Notes: a model not told the origin generated them from the letters alone. A stretch of 64,000 nucleotides of DNA from Acrocarpospora corrugata (GCF_009687845.1 NZ_BLAD01000044.1:55760-119759), one strand, 5' to 3'. Positions 1 through 7,994 are shown, numbered from the stretch's first letter. Translations and numbers: made by a program.

Positions 1-83
1 ACGGCCAGACCGTCGACCGCGACCAGTGGTGGCCGGACTGGACCTGCCTGCGCCGCAACTACGGCTACATGTTCATCTACTGA
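1..83 (+). CDS. C-terminal end of an unidentified protein (partial)
   Basis: The first 26 codons form an open frame ending in TGA at 81-83; its last residues are rich in aromatic amino acids (Trp-Trp, Tyr-Gly-Tyr, Phe-Ile-Tyr). The 5' end lies outside the window, so neither the family nor the export route can be read. The density of Trp and Tyr and the single Cys would suit a secreted or carbohydrate-related protein, which would match the CBM enzymes nearby, but this is only a guess. Confidence 0.5.
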   Translation, partial: GQTVDRDQWWPDWTCLRRNYGYMFIY

Positions 84-120
84 CCACCCCGGCCCGGGAC
101 CCACATCCCGGGCCTCCTCA

Positions 121-335
121 CCGCCGGGGCGCGAACGGGTGATCGCGAGAGGCGGCCACCGCCTCGCCGGATGCCAGCCGCCGACCAGCTCCGCCGCCAT
201 CCGGCGCAACTCGGCCGCCCCGGCCCCGGCGGGCCGCCCGCCCGGCCAGCCGTCCACCGTCCAGGCCAGATATCCGGGCACGACGGTCAGGCCAGACCCC
301 GCGCCCGGGGTGCGGCGGCGGCAGGTGGCCACCGA
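121..335 (-). pseudogene. Decayed fragment of a FAD-dependent monooxygenase
   Basis: On the minus strand the frame read downward from about 299 gives a stretch with Tyr-Leu-Ala-Trp-Thr-Val, then an Ala/Glu/Leu-rich helix, then Gly-Gly-Trp-His-Pro-Ala. This is the order seen late in PHBH-type FAD monooxygenases, where an aromatic beta strand precedes a helix ending in a Trp-His-Pro motif. The intact monooxygenase at 44393-45538 has the same block (Leu-Tyr-Trp-Phe ... Asp-Trp-His-Pro-Leu). No start codon, dinucleotide-binding motif or GD motif is present, and after the Trp-His-Pro the similarity seems to move to another frame. I read it as a frameshifted remnant filling the gap before the LacI gene. 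Confidence 0.4.
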
Positions 336-400
336 CATCGACCTTCGAGGTCACCTCCCAGCAGGCCGCCCTGAGCTGAGCCCCGGGCTATCGTGATCCC

Positions 401-1414
401 GTGGCGGACGACACGGCGCGGCGGGGGATGCGGGAAGTGGCGCGCGTGGCCGGAGTGTCGGTCAGCACCGTCGCCAACGTCCTCAACCACCCCGCGCTGG
501 TCACCGAGACCACCCGCCGCCGGGTCCGGGACGCCATGGCCGCCGTCGGATACGTCCGGTCCGGACCGGCCCGCCAGCTGCGCGGGGTGCCCAGCCGGGT
601 CGTCGGCGTCGTCTCCCTGGACCTGGCCAACCCCTTCTACGCCGAGGTCAACCGCGGCATTGAGGACCGCCTCGCCGAAGCCGGCTGCGTCGCCCTGACC
701 TGCAGCACCGATGTGCGCCCCGACAAGGAGAGCTGGGCGCTGGACATGCTGGAGGAGCAGGGCGTGCGCGGGATCCTCATCTCGCCGGTCGGCACGCGGC
801 GCCTGCGCCGGCTCAGCACGCGCGGCACGCCGGTGGTCCTGCTCGACCATCCGCCCGGGGACCTGGACCTGTGCGCGGTCATGGTCGACGACGTGGCGGG
901 CGGGCGGATGACGGGGGAGCACCTGATCTCGCTCGGGCACCGGCGGATGGCGTTCCTGCGCGGCCGGGTCGACGTCGCCCCCGTCGACCGGCGGCGGGAC
1001 GGGCTCCGCCAGGCGCTGCGCGAGGCCGGAGCCGATCCCGCCGACCTGCTGGACGTCGTCCTCGGGCCGCCCACCGTGATGGAGGCCGCCGACGCCGCCG
1101 TACCGGGCCTGCTGGAGCGGCCCGACCCGCCGACCGCGATCATCTGCCTCAACGACCTGGCCGCCCTCGGCGTCATCCACGGCCTGACCCGCCTCGGCGT
1201 CCGCGTCCCCGCCGACGTCTCCGTGATCGGCTACGACGACCTCCAGTTCGCCGCCCGCCTCACCCCGGCCCTCACCACCGTCGCCCGCCCCAAATACGAG
1301 CTCGGCCGGGCCGCCGCCGACCTCCTGCTGGCCGAGGAGGAGCCCGGCCACCGGCACCGGACCCTCACCTTCCCGCCCGCCCTGCGCGTCCGCGCCTCCA
1401 CCGGCCCGCTGTAA
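401..1414 (+). CDS. LacI-family transcriptional regulator
   Basis: 337-residue LacI/GalR regulator, the usual length. An N-terminal helix-turn-helix (about residues 10-32, with Val-Ala-Gly-Val-Ser-Val-Ser-Thr-Val-Ala-Asn-Val-Leu) is followed by the hinge helix and a periplasmic-binding-protein-like sugar sensor ending in the typical Gly-Tyr-Asp-Asp segment near residue 275. The start is GTG at 401, which places the HTH at the expected distance from the N terminus. It lies 125 bp upstream of a secreted CBM2-GH26 mannanase, and the gap holds a perfect palindrome with a central CG, as LacI-family operators usually have. The likely role is sugar-responsive repression of that glycosidase and perhaps of itself; the ligand cannot be read. 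Confidence 0.93.
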   Translation: MADDTARRGMREVARVAGVSVSTVANVLNHPALVTETTRRRVRDAMAAVGYVRSGPARQLRGVPSRVVGVVSLDLANPFYAEVNRGIEDRLAEAGCVALTCSTDVRPDKESWALDMLEEQGVRGILISPVGTRRLRRLSTRGTPVVLLDHPPGDLDLCAVMVDDVAGGRMTGEHLISLGHRRMAFLRGRVDVAPVDRRRDGLRQALREAGADPADLLDVVLGPPTVMEAADAAVPGLLERPDPPTAIICLNDLAALGVIHGLTRLGVRVPADVSVIGYDDLQFAARLTPALTTVARPKYELGRAAADLLLAEEEPGHRHRTLTFPPALRVRASTGPL

Positions 1415-1485
1415 CTTTCAACCCCCGTACCGCCCGCGAGCAGGGCGTACCCACCGCCCGCCCGCCACGGTTGCCGGGCCCGCGA

Positions 1486-1501
1486 ATTGTGACGTCACAA
1501 T
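1486..1501. promoter_or_regulatory. Perfect 16-bp palindrome, probable LacI-family operator
   Basis: The sequence attgtgacgtcacaat is its own reverse complement and has the central CG typical of LacI-family operators. It sits 37 bp before the ATG of the GH26 gene and 72 bp after the stop of the LacI gene, so a bound repressor would block the glycosidase promoter. Confidence 0.7.
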
Positions 1502-1538
1502 CGGACATCCCCGTCCAACCAACCCCGGGAGCGACCAC

Positions 1539-2687
1539 ATGCTCATCCGACGGGCGTTACCCAGCGGCGCGTTGTTCGCCGCCCTGCTCGCCCTGGCCGC
1601 CGCGCTCCTGCCGGCCGCCCCCGCCTCGGCCGCCGTCGCCTGCGGGGTCGGCTACACCGTCACCAACCAGTGGCCCGGCGGATTCGGCGCCGCCGTCACC
1701 CTCACCAACCTCGGCGACCCCGTCGCCGGCTGGCGCCTCACCTGGACCTTCGCGACCGGGCAGAGCATCACCCAGATGTGGAACGCCACCCCCACGCAGA
1801 GCGGGACGGCGGTCACGGCGGCGAGCCTGCCGTACAACGCGAACCCGGCCACCGGCGCCGCCGCCACCTTCGGCTTCAACGGCGGCTGGACCACCGCCAA
1901 CCCCGTCCCGGCGAGCTTCGCCATGAACGGCGTCACCTGCACCGGATCCGCCCCGACCAGCTCACCCACCCCGACCCGCTCGCCGACACCCACACCGACG
2001 CCGGGAGGGTGCACGGTGCAGCCCGTCAACCCCACCCCGCAGGCCCGCCGCCTGCTCTGCTACCTCTACAGCCAGTACGGCAACCACATCCTGTCCGGCC
2101 AGCAGGAATCCACCTGGATCGGCGGCCCCGACTACGAGAACACCTCCTTCCGGGAACGCCTCGACGGCGCCGCCGCCCTGCAGCAACTCAAGAACGCCGG
2201 CGCGGCCGTCATCTGGCGGCCCTTCCACGAAGCCGGCGGCGCCTGGTTCTGGTGGAGCAAGGAAGGCGGCGCCCAGTACAACCGCCTCTGGCGGTACATG
2301 TACGACTACTTCACCAACACCAAGGGCCTCAACAACCTCATCTGGCTGCACGGCTACAACGGCTCACCCCAGAGCGCCTTCTACCCCGGCAAGCAGTACG
2401 TCGACATCGGCGGCGCCGACACCTACGCCGGAGACGGCAACTACGACCCCCAGAAAGCCATGTACGACGCCACCCGCGCCATCGTCGGCACCACCGTCCC
2501 GATCGCCCTGCACGAGAACGGCCCGATCCCCGACCCCGACCGCCTCCAGTCCACCGGCGCCCGCTGGGTCCTGTTCGGCACCTGGCACGGCAACCACCTG
2601 ACCGTCAGCAACTCCGCCGACCACCTCCGCAAGGTGTACGGCCACAGCTACGTCGTCACCCGCGACGAACTCCCCAACCTCCGCTGA
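1539..2687 (+). CDS. Secreted CBM2-GH26 beta-mannanase, apparently internally deleted
   Basis: Signal peptide (about 1-32, ending Ala-Ser-Ala-Ala), then a CBM2 cellulose-binding domain (about 33-136), a Ser/Thr/Pro linker (about 137-158) and a GH26 catalytic domain. The acid/base Glu is visible in Arg-Pro-Phe-His-Glu (about E231) and the nucleophile Glu in Ala-Leu-His-Glu-Asn-Gly (about E326). The GH26 part has only about 220 residues where about 300 is normal. Residues near 200 pass straight from the first barrel strand (Gly-Gly-Pro-Asp-Tyr-Glu) to the helix before the acid/base strand, so roughly 75-90 residues, including barrel strands 2-3, seem absent without loss of frame. The enzyme should cut beta-mannan outside the cell if active, but folding is doubtful. 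Codon 7 (1557-1559) is a rare TTA. Confidence 0.88.
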   Translation: MLIRRALPSGALFAALLALAAALLPAAPASAAVACGVGYTVTNQWPGGFGAAVTLTNLGDPVAGWRLTWTFATGQSITQMWNATPTQSGTAVTAASLPYNANPATGAAATFGFNGGWTTANPVPASFAMNGVTCTGSAPTSSPTPTRSPTPTPTPGGCTVQPVNPTPQARRLLCYLYSQYGNHILSGQQESTWIGGPDYENTSFRERLDGAAALQQLKNAGAAVIWRPFHEAGGAWFWWSKEGGAQYNRLWRYMYDYFTNTKGLNNLIWLHGYNGSPQSAFYPGKQYVDIGGADTYAGDGNYDPQKAMYDATRAIVGTTVPIALHENGPIPDPDRLQSTGARWVLFGTWHGNHLTVSNSADHLRKVYGHSYVVTRDELPNLR

Positions 2688-2777
2688 CCCCCGCCACCGG
2701 GTGCGCCGTCCTGGCGCACCCGGCACTCACCCACGGTCCGCTAAACTGGAACAAGCGTACCGTTTTGAGGAGTTTTC

Positions 2778-3101
2778 ATGGCGTGGATCCTGCTGGCCTG
2801 CGCGATCGTCACCGAAGTCACGGCGACCACCGCGCTCAAACTCAGCGACGGCTTCGCCCACAAGGGCTGGAGCGTCCTGGTCGTCATCGGCTATGTCGCC
2901 TCCTTCATCCTGCTGTCGCGGGCACTCAAACTCCAGATGCCCGTCGGCGTCGCCTACGCCGTCTGGGCCGGCATCGGCACCGCCGCCGTCGCCGGCATCG
3001 GCACCCTGTTCCTCGGCGAATCCATGAACCTCGCCAAAGCCGGCGGAATCGTCCTCATCATCGGCGGCGTCGTCCTGCTCAACCTCGCCGGATCCCATTG
3101 A
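2778..3101 (+). CDS. Small multidrug resistance (SMR) efflux protein
   Basis: 107 residues with four predicted membrane helices, the standard SMR/EmrE-QacE length. The conserved membrane Glu is E13 in the first helix (Val-Thr-Glu-Val-Thr-Ala-Thr), followed by the Leu-Lys-Leu-Ser-Asp-Gly-Phe segment; the fourth helix carries the Gly-Gly-Ile-Val-Leu-Ile-Ile-Gly-Gly dimer-contact pattern. It is a proton-coupled antiporter of lipophilic cations working as a dimer in the cytoplasmic membrane. A GAGGAG ribosome site precedes the ATG. Its stop overlaps the TTG start of the following TetR gene, so the two are translationally coupled and the TetR is the probable regulator. Confidence 0.93.
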   Translation: MAWILLACAIVTEVTATTALKLSDGFAHKGWSVLVVIGYVASFILLSRALKLQMPVGVAYAVWAGIGTAAVAGIGTLFLGESMNLAKAGGIVLIIGGVVLLNLAGSH

Positions 3102-3667
3102 CCGGCCCCAAAACCCCCCAGAAACGCGCCCAGGCCCGCCGCAACGCCATCCTCGACGCCGCCGTCACCCTCCTGGAAGAAGGCGGCTTCCCCGCCGTCA
3201 CCCACCGCGCCGTCGCCGCCCGGGCCGGACTCCCGCTCGCCGCCACCACCTACTACTTCGCCTCCCGCGACGACCTCGTCGCGCACGCCTTCACCCGCCT
3301 GGTCGGCCACGAACTCGCCGCCCTCCACGCCATCCTCGACGCCCCCGGCCCCCTCCCGGACCGCCTCACGGCCATCCTCACCCAGGACCGCGCCCGCCAG
3401 CTGGGCCTCTGGGAGCTGTACGTCCACGCCGGCCGCGACCCCGCCCTGCAAGCCATCGCCCGTACCTGGACCGACGGCTGCGACGCCGCCCTCACCACCG
3501 CCCTGCACCGCGACGGCCACCCGCACGCCCCCGCCGACGTCCGCTTCCTGGCCACCCTGCTCAACGGCCTGTGGATCGAAACCACCGTCGAAGCCCGCCC
3601 CATCACCGCCGCCCGCGCCACCCTCACCCGGGCCCTGCACGCCCTCACGCTAAAGTCCCCTCCGTGA
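3098..3667 (+). CDS. TetR-family regulator of the SMR pump
   Basis: 189-residue TetR protein. The start is taken as TTG at 3098, which overlaps the SMR stop codon and puts Arg-Arg-Asn-Ala-Ile-Leu-Asp-Ala-Ala near residue 15, right for this family. The HTH follows (about 34-58, Ala-Gly-Leu-Pro-Leu-Ala-Ala-Thr-Thr-Tyr-Tyr-Phe), then an all-helical ligand-binding domain. Its own stop overlaps the GTG of the DUF952 gene by 4 bases, so SMR, TetR and DUF952 form one tightly packed operon. Repression of the operon through drug binding is the expected job; the operator was not identified with certainty. Confidence 0.88.
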   Translation: MTGPKTPQKRAQARRNAILDAAVTLLEEGGFPAVTHRAVAARAGLPLAATTYYFASRDDLVAHAFTRLVGHELAALHAILDAPGPLPDRLTAILTQDRARQLGLWELYVHAGRDPALQAIARTWTDGCDAALTTALHRDGHPHAPADVRFLATLLNGLWIETTVEARPITAARATLTRALHALTLKSPP

Positions 3668-3981
3668 TCCTCCACCTCGCCCTCGCCTCCGACTGGGCCC
3701 ACGCCCAGACCAGCGGCCACTACCGCGTCTCCACCCTCGGCCGCACCCTCGACCAGGAAGGCTTCATCCACGCCTCCACCGACCTCCCCCAAGCCGAAGC
3801 CGTCGCCGCCCGCTACTACACCGCCGTAACCGAACCCCTACTCCTCCTCCACATCCGCGAAGACCTCCTCAACTGCCCCGTCAAACACGAAACCCCTCCC
3901 GGCAGCGACGAAATCTTCCCCCACATCTACGGCCCGATCCCCGTCTCGGCCGTCACCGCCGTCACACCCTTCCGCGCGTGA
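3664..3981 (+). CDS. DUF952 domain protein
   Basis: 105 residues. The family hallmarks are visible: an N-terminal Ile-Leu-His-Leu-Ala strand, Glu-Gly-Phe-Ile-His-Ala-Ser-Thr in the middle and Phe-Pro-His-Ile-Tyr-Gly-Pro-Ile near the end. DUF952 proteins are small ADP-ribosyltransferase-fold-like proteins of unknown cellular role. The GTG start at 3664 overlaps the TetR stop, which is why I prefer it to any upstream start. Its position as third gene of an efflux operon is probably incidental. Confidence 0.85.
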   Translation: MILHLALASDWAHAQTSGHYRVSTLGRTLDQEGFIHASTDLPQAEAVAARYYTAVTEPLLLLHIREDLLNCPVKHETPPGSDEIFPHIYGPIPVSAVTAVTPFRA

Positions 3982-4133
3982 ACGACGCCGCCGGATCGAC
4001 GAACCCGACTTCAAACGCCCAGGGTTTCCTGTTCCGGCCATAGATCCGGCGAATCATGGGACTGCCGGGTCGACGTTGTCCGCGCCCTCGCCTCAGGTAT
4101 CTCCTCGAAGCCGCCACAGCGACCCAATAGCTC

Positions 4134-4733
4134 TTAGGGCAGCGGTTCCGGTAGGACGCCGGCGATGACGGCGGTCACCATCTTGCCGACGGCGTCGGCC
4201 TCCGGTGGGGTGCCCGTGCGGTCGGCGAACAGGAGGTGGCCGGCGCCGATCAGGGTGGGGGCGAGGGTGTCGATGTCGGCGTTCGCCGTGAGGCGGCCCA
4301 GGTTCCGTTCGGCGGTGAGGTAGGAGGCGATCATGGTGACGGCTTCGGTGAGGACCGGGACGCCGGCCGGCCAGGTCCGGCGCAGCCGGGAACGCAGTTC
4401 GTCGCGGAAGGTGACCAGGGCCACGATCGCGACGGCGACCGACCCGAACAGGGCCGTGAGGGCGGTGGCGAGGTTGCCGGTGACGGTGCCGGTTCCGGCG
4501 GCCCGGCCCAGCGCGGCGGCCTGGGCGTCCATCCGGTCGACGCGGTCGAGGACGAACTCGGCGAGGAAGTGGTCGAAGTCGTCGAAGTGGCGGTGCAGGA
4601 CGCCCTTCGCGCAGCCCGCCTCCGTGGTGACCGCCCGGCTGGTCAGCGCGCTCGGGCCCTCGCGCAGCAGGACGCGGTCGGCGGCGTCGAACAACTGCTC
4701 GCGTACGTCGCGGAGCACCACCCCTGTCGGCAC
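4134..4733 (-). CDS. TetR-family regulator
   Basis: 199 residues from GTG at 4733, preferred to the upstream GTG at 4751 because a GGGAGG ribosome site lies 8 bases before it. The N-terminal TetR HTH (Ala-Val-Thr-Thr-Glu-Ala-Gly-Cys-Ala-Lys-Gly-Val-Leu-His-Arg-His-Phe) is clear and the C-terminal part is a typical variable ligand domain. It is transcribed away from a SAM-dependent methyltransferase, and the gap between them holds two TGGGC/GCCCA inverted repeats and a repeated tgcccactat element. This regulator therefore probably represses both genes. Confidence 0.9.
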   Translation of the reverse strand: MPTGVVLRDVREQLFDAADRVLLREGPSALTSRAVTTEAGCAKGVLHRHFDDFDHFLAEFVLDRVDRMDAQAAALGRAAGTGTVTGNLATALTALFGSVAVAIVALVTFRDELRSRLRRTWPAGVPVLTEAVTMIASYLTAERNLGRLTANADIDTLAPTLIGAGHLLFADRTGTPPEADAVGKMVTAVIAGVLPEPLP

Positions 4734-4762
4734 TGTGCGGCCTCCCTTCACCCGTTGAGGAA

Positions 4763-4800
4763 TGGGCAGTTGCCCACTATGGTGGGCGGATGCCCACTAT
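4763..4800. promoter_or_regulatory. Duplicated inverted-repeat operator between tetR and methyltransferase
   Basis: Two imperfect palindromes lie side by side: tgggcagttgccca (4763-4776) and gtgggcggatgcccac (4782-4797). The decamer tgcccactat ends both (4771-4780, 4791-4800). Repeated palindromes between divergent genes, one a TetR gene, suggest a shared operator. The second one covers the ATG at 4790 that can start the methyltransferase. Confidence 0.6.
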
Positions 4801-5623
4801 ATCGAAGGCGGGGGAGCCCCACCGCGAGCCTCACCAAGCCCGGCAGATGGCCGAGTCATTCGGCACCGACGCCGAACGCTACGACCGGACCCGGCCCCGC
4901 TACCCCGACGCCATGGTGGACCGGATCCTCGCCGCCAGCCCCGGCTCCGACATCCTGGACGTCGGCTGCGGAACCGGCATCGCCGCCCGCCAGTTCCAAG
5001 CGGCCGGCTGCAGCGTGCTCGGCGTCGACGCCGACGCGCGAATGGCCGAATTCGCCCGCCGCCGCGGACTCGAAGCCGAGGTCGCCACGTTCGAAACCTG
5101 GGACCCCGCCGGCCGGGCATTCGACGCGATCATCGCCGGGCAGACCTGGCACTGGGTGCACCCGGTCACCGGAGCCGCCAAAGCGGCCGAAGCGCTACGG
5201 CCGGGCGGCCGCCTGGCCGTGTTCTGGAACGTCGGCCAGCCGCCGCCCGACCTCGCCGAAGCCTTCGCCGCGGTCTACCGCCGAGTGCTGCCCGACTCAC
5301 CGATCTTCCACCGGGCGATGCAGGGCCTGAACCCCTACTCGGCGCTGCTCACCAAAGCCGCCGACGGGATCCGGGAAGCGGGCGCGTTCGACGAGCCGCA
5401 ACAGTGGCGATTCGACTGGGAGCAGCCCTACACACAAAAGGCGTGGCTGGACCAAGTCCCCACGTCCGGCGGCCACAACCAGTTCCCGCCGGGCAAGCTG
5501 GAAGAGCTGCTGGCAGGCATCGGAGCCGCGATCGACATGTCAGGGGGCAGCTTCACGATGCGCTACGCCACGGTGGCCGTCACCGCGACACGAACCGGCG
5601 CTTTACGAACCGGCGCCATCTGA
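4790..5623 (+). CDS. Class I SAM-dependent methyltransferase
   Basis: Up to 277 residues. Motif I is Ile-Leu-Asp-Val-Gly-Cys-Gly-Thr-Gly-Ile-Ala (about 53-63), followed by the acidic Val-Asp-Ala-Asp-Ala that binds the SAM ribose and the Pro-Gly-Gly-Arg-Leu-Ala post-motif strand. The N-terminal Ala-Glu-Arg-Tyr-Asp-Arg-Thr-Arg-Pro-Arg-Tyr-Pro is typical of ubiE/Coq5-like small-molecule methyltransferases. The substrate is unknown. The ATG at 4790 lies inside a probable operator and the internal ATG at 4847 just before the conserved block is an alternative start. A TTA codon occurs near the C terminus (5603-5605). Confidence 0.88.
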   Translation: MPTISKAGEPHREPHQARQMAESFGTDAERYDRTRPRYPDAMVDRILAASPGSDILDVGCGTGIAARQFQAAGCSVLGVDADARMAEFARRRGLEAEVATFETWDPAGRAFDAIIAGQTWHWVHPVTGAAKAAEALRPGGRLAVFWNVGQPPPDLAEAFAAVYRRVLPDSPIFHRAMQGLNPYSALLTKAADGIREAGAFDEPQQWRFDWEQPYTQKAWLDQVPTSGGHNQFPPGKLEELLAGIGAAIDMSGGSFTMRYATVAVTATRTGALRTGAI

Positions 5624-5705
5624 CCCGGCTGCCCGTCGCCCGATAGGCAAGCACCTGTGGGGAACTACTCTGGGCAGGCCACACCTTGAGGACTGATCCG
5701 AGGGC

Positions 5706-6452
5706 TCATCGGGGGATCCGATCGCCCGGCTCGCCCTCGATCGACCCGGACGGCTTTCGCGAACCCACCCGGGCGTCCTCCAGGTCGGCGCGGTCACCGG
5801 CGGCGCGGCCGTCCTCCCAGCCCGACCAGTCCCGTAACCGGCGGCGCCCGGCACGGCGGACCCGGGGAAACAGCTCCTCGTAGACGCGGCTCACCTCGGC
5901 CCGGCGATCGACCAGGACCAGTTCCGCCGACCGGCCGCCCGAAGGACTGTCCGCCGCCGCCCGGCGTTCCGCCTCACCCAGCCGCTCGCACACCCGATGC
6001 ACGAAACCCGCCATCCAGCTCTTGCGGAAACTCACCGTCGCGCCCCCCTCGGGCGCCCGTACACGCAGAACACCCGAACCCATCTGCAGGCACAGCGACG
6101 TGAACAGAAGCTCCACCACCGCCAGGTCGGAACCGAACCCCACCACCCGGACCACCGACTCACGGCCAGAACGCCAGTAGATCGCACGGCACCGCAACGC
6201 CGACGCCACCCCGGCCAGCAGAGCACGCCGATCCGCCTGGTACGGATTACCCACCGTAACCGTCAAATCGCTCACCTCGTCGGCCACCAGACCGGCGTTC
6301 GCGAGCATCGCCTGCTCGATCCCGTACGCGGCCATCACCGCATACGCCTTCTCCAGATACACCGCCGCCTCGGTCGGATCAGTGCCCGGATGCTCGGCCA
6401 CCGCAAGCAGCTTCCGCACCAACTCCAGCTTCCGCTCCGGAATCTCCGCCAC
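5706..6452 (-). CDS. DUF2786 domain protein
   Basis: 248 residues from GTG at 6452, chosen because AGGAGGT lies upstream and the next codons open the conserved DUF2786 helix pair (Lys-Leu-Glu-Leu-Val-Arg-Lys-Leu-Leu-Ala-Val-Ala-Glu ... Glu-Ala-Ala-Val-Tyr-Leu-Glu-Lys-Ala). The middle has beta strands with a Ser-Trp-Met-Ala-Gly-Phe segment common in the actinobacterial versions, and the C terminus is Arg-rich and low in complexity. DUF2786 occurs in phage and bacterial proteins of unknown role. It is transcribed away from the APH-like kinase with about 40 bp between them. Confidence 0.8.
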   Translation of the reverse strand: MAEIPERKLELVRKLLAVAEHPGTDPTEAAVYLEKAYAVMAAYGIEQAMLANAGLVADEVSDLTVTVGNPYQADRRALLAGVASALRCRAIYWRSGRESVVRVVGFGSDLAVVELLFTSLCLQMGSGVLRVRAPEGGATVSFRKSWMAGFVHRVCERLGEAERRAAADSPSGGRSAELVLVDRRAEVSRVYEELFPRVRRAGRRRLRDWSGWEDGRAAGDRADLEDARVGSRKPSGSIEGEPGDRIPR

Positions 6453-6493
6453 GCCGCGCACCTCCTCCCGCCGACGACCATAGACTACGAACA

Positions 6494-7528
6494 GTGACCG
6501 ACAACCCGCCGTGGCCCCCCAGCCTCCACGACACACTCGGCACCCCCGGCAACATCCGGCGGCTGGGCAGCAGCCCCCGCTCACGCGTCTGGCAGGCCGA
6601 ACTCCACCACCGGCCCATCATCGTCAAACAGATCGTCGGCGGCCGCGAACCCGGCCTCGACAACATGGACGCGGGGGAGCGGCACCAGCGCGAAGCCACC
6701 GCGCTCCGCCTGGCCGCCCGAGCCGACCCCGCCGTCGCCCCCGCCCTCCTGGCCGACGACCCCCGGGAGCACCTGCTCATCCTGGAACACCTGCCCAACC
6801 GGCGTACCGGCCAATGGCCCATCCGCTACGCCGAAACCCTGGCCCGCCTGCACGCCACCACCACACCCCGGGACGCCGGCGCCCTCCCGCCCTGGAAAGG
6901 GCCGGCACCCGCCGACGCCGACGCCTTCCTCGCCCTGGCCGCCGCCCTCGGCATCACCCCGCCCGCCGAAGCCGAATCCGAACTCGCCGACCTGCTGGAC
7001 CGGCTCGACCCCCAAGGCCACCACGACCTCATCCACGGCGACCCCTGCCCCGGCAACGACCGCCACACCCCGGCCGGCACCCGCCTGCTCGACTTCGAAG
7101 CCGCCGCCCTCGGCAACGGCCTGGCCGAACTCGCCTACCTCCGCATCGGCCTGCCCACCTGCTGGAACTCCACCGCCCTCGCCAAACCCCTGATCAGCGA
7201 AGCCGAAACCGCCTACCGCGACATCCGCGGCCTGCCCGACGACCCGCGGCCACTCCTGGACGCCTGCGCCGGATGGCTCATCCGCGGCGACGCCCTCGTC
7301 GAACGCGCCCACCGCGGCCCGGCCGACCACCTGGCCCGCCTTCCCGGCGAAGACTGGCACTGGGGAGCGGTCTCCGCCCGTGAACGCCTCACCCACCGGC
7401 TCACCGTGGCCGCCGAATTCGACCACATGCCCGCCTTCGCCCACCTCTGCACCCGCATGCGCGAACGCGCCACCCACCGCTGGCCGGGACTACGCCCCCT
7501 GCCGTCGCGCCTCATCACCTGGGTGTGA
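6494..7528 (+). CDS. Aminoglycoside phosphotransferase (APH)-like kinase
   Basis: 344 residues from GTG at 6494. The kinase fold is recognised by Ile-Ile-Val-Lys-Gln (ATP-binding Lys, near residue 46), the Brenner motif Leu-Ile-His-Gly-Asp-Pro-Cys-Pro-Gly-Asn-Asp (catalytic Asp near 182) and Leu-Leu-Asp-Phe-Glu-Ala-Ala (metal-binding Asp). In the family the Brenner motif usually reads HGDxxPxN, which fits. Such proteins phosphorylate small molecules such as aminoglycosides, choline, fructosamine or homoserine; nothing in the context points to one substrate. Its stop overlaps the convergent SRPBCC gene by 14 bp. Confidence 0.82.
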   Translation: MTDNPPWPPSLHDTLGTPGNIRRLGSSPRSRVWQAELHHRPIIVKQIVGGREPGLDNMDAGERHQREATALRLAARADPAVAPALLADDPREHLLILEHLPNRRTGQWPIRYAETLARLHATTTPRDAGALPPWKGPAPADADAFLALAAALGITPPAEAESELADLLDRLDPQGHHDLIHGDPCPGNDRHTPAGTRLLDFEAAALGNGLAELAYLRIGLPTCWNSTALAKPLISEAETAYRDIRGLPDDPRPLLDACAGWLIRGDALVERAHRGPADHLARLPGEDWHWGAVSARERLTHRLTVAAEFDHMPAFAHLCTRMRERATHRWPGLRPLPSRLITWV

Positions 7529-7940
7529 GCGCCGCCAGCCGCCGCAGCGACGTACGGAAGAACACCGCCAGCACCGGACGCATCAGCGGCCACAACACCG
7601 GCAGCGGAACCTCAAGCCGCTCCTCCCACTCCACCCGGCAGCCGCCGGGGCGGGGGAGCAGCCGGAACACCCCGGTCCCGCGCACCAGCCGCCCGGTGTG
7701 CCGTACCGACACCGAACGCGGCGGATCCCAGCCGGTGATCTCCATCGTGTCCACGAAACCCAGCGGCCCCACACCCGTGAACGCCGACAGCGACGAACCC
7801 GCGCTCCGGCCGTCACCGCGCGTCACCTCCGCGCGCGTCAGCAGCATCCACTCCCGATGCCGCGGCCAGTCCGTCAGCACCGCGAACACCTCCGCCGCGT
7901 CCGCGGCCACATCCTCACCCACCAGCAGTCGCACCGTCAC
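7515..7940 (-). CDS. SRPBCC-family protein (polyketide cyclase/START-like)
   Basis: 141 residues beginning at GTG 7940. The pattern is a first beta strand, then Ala-Ala-Glu-Val-Phe-Ala-Val-Leu-Thr-Asp-Trp-Pro-Arg-His-Arg-Glu-Trp and a C-terminal long amphipathic helix. This is the SRPBCC helix-grip fold, which binds lipids or aromatic ligands in a cavity. No catalytic residue can be assigned. It converges with and overlaps the APH-like gene by 14 bp. No ribosome site is obvious, so translation may be leaderless. Confidence 0.78.
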   Translation of the reverse strand: MTVRLLVGEDVAADAAEVFAVLTDWPRHREWMLLTRAEVTRGDGRSAGSSLSAFTGVGPLGFVDTMEITGWDPPRSVSVRHTGRLVRGTGVFRLLPRPGGCRVEWEERLEVPLPVLWPLMRPVLAVFFRTSLRRLAALTPR

Positions 7941-7994
7941 ACCCGCGACCCTAGGCGACCGGCGGGGGAGCGGACCCGGGCACCCCGCCGATAC

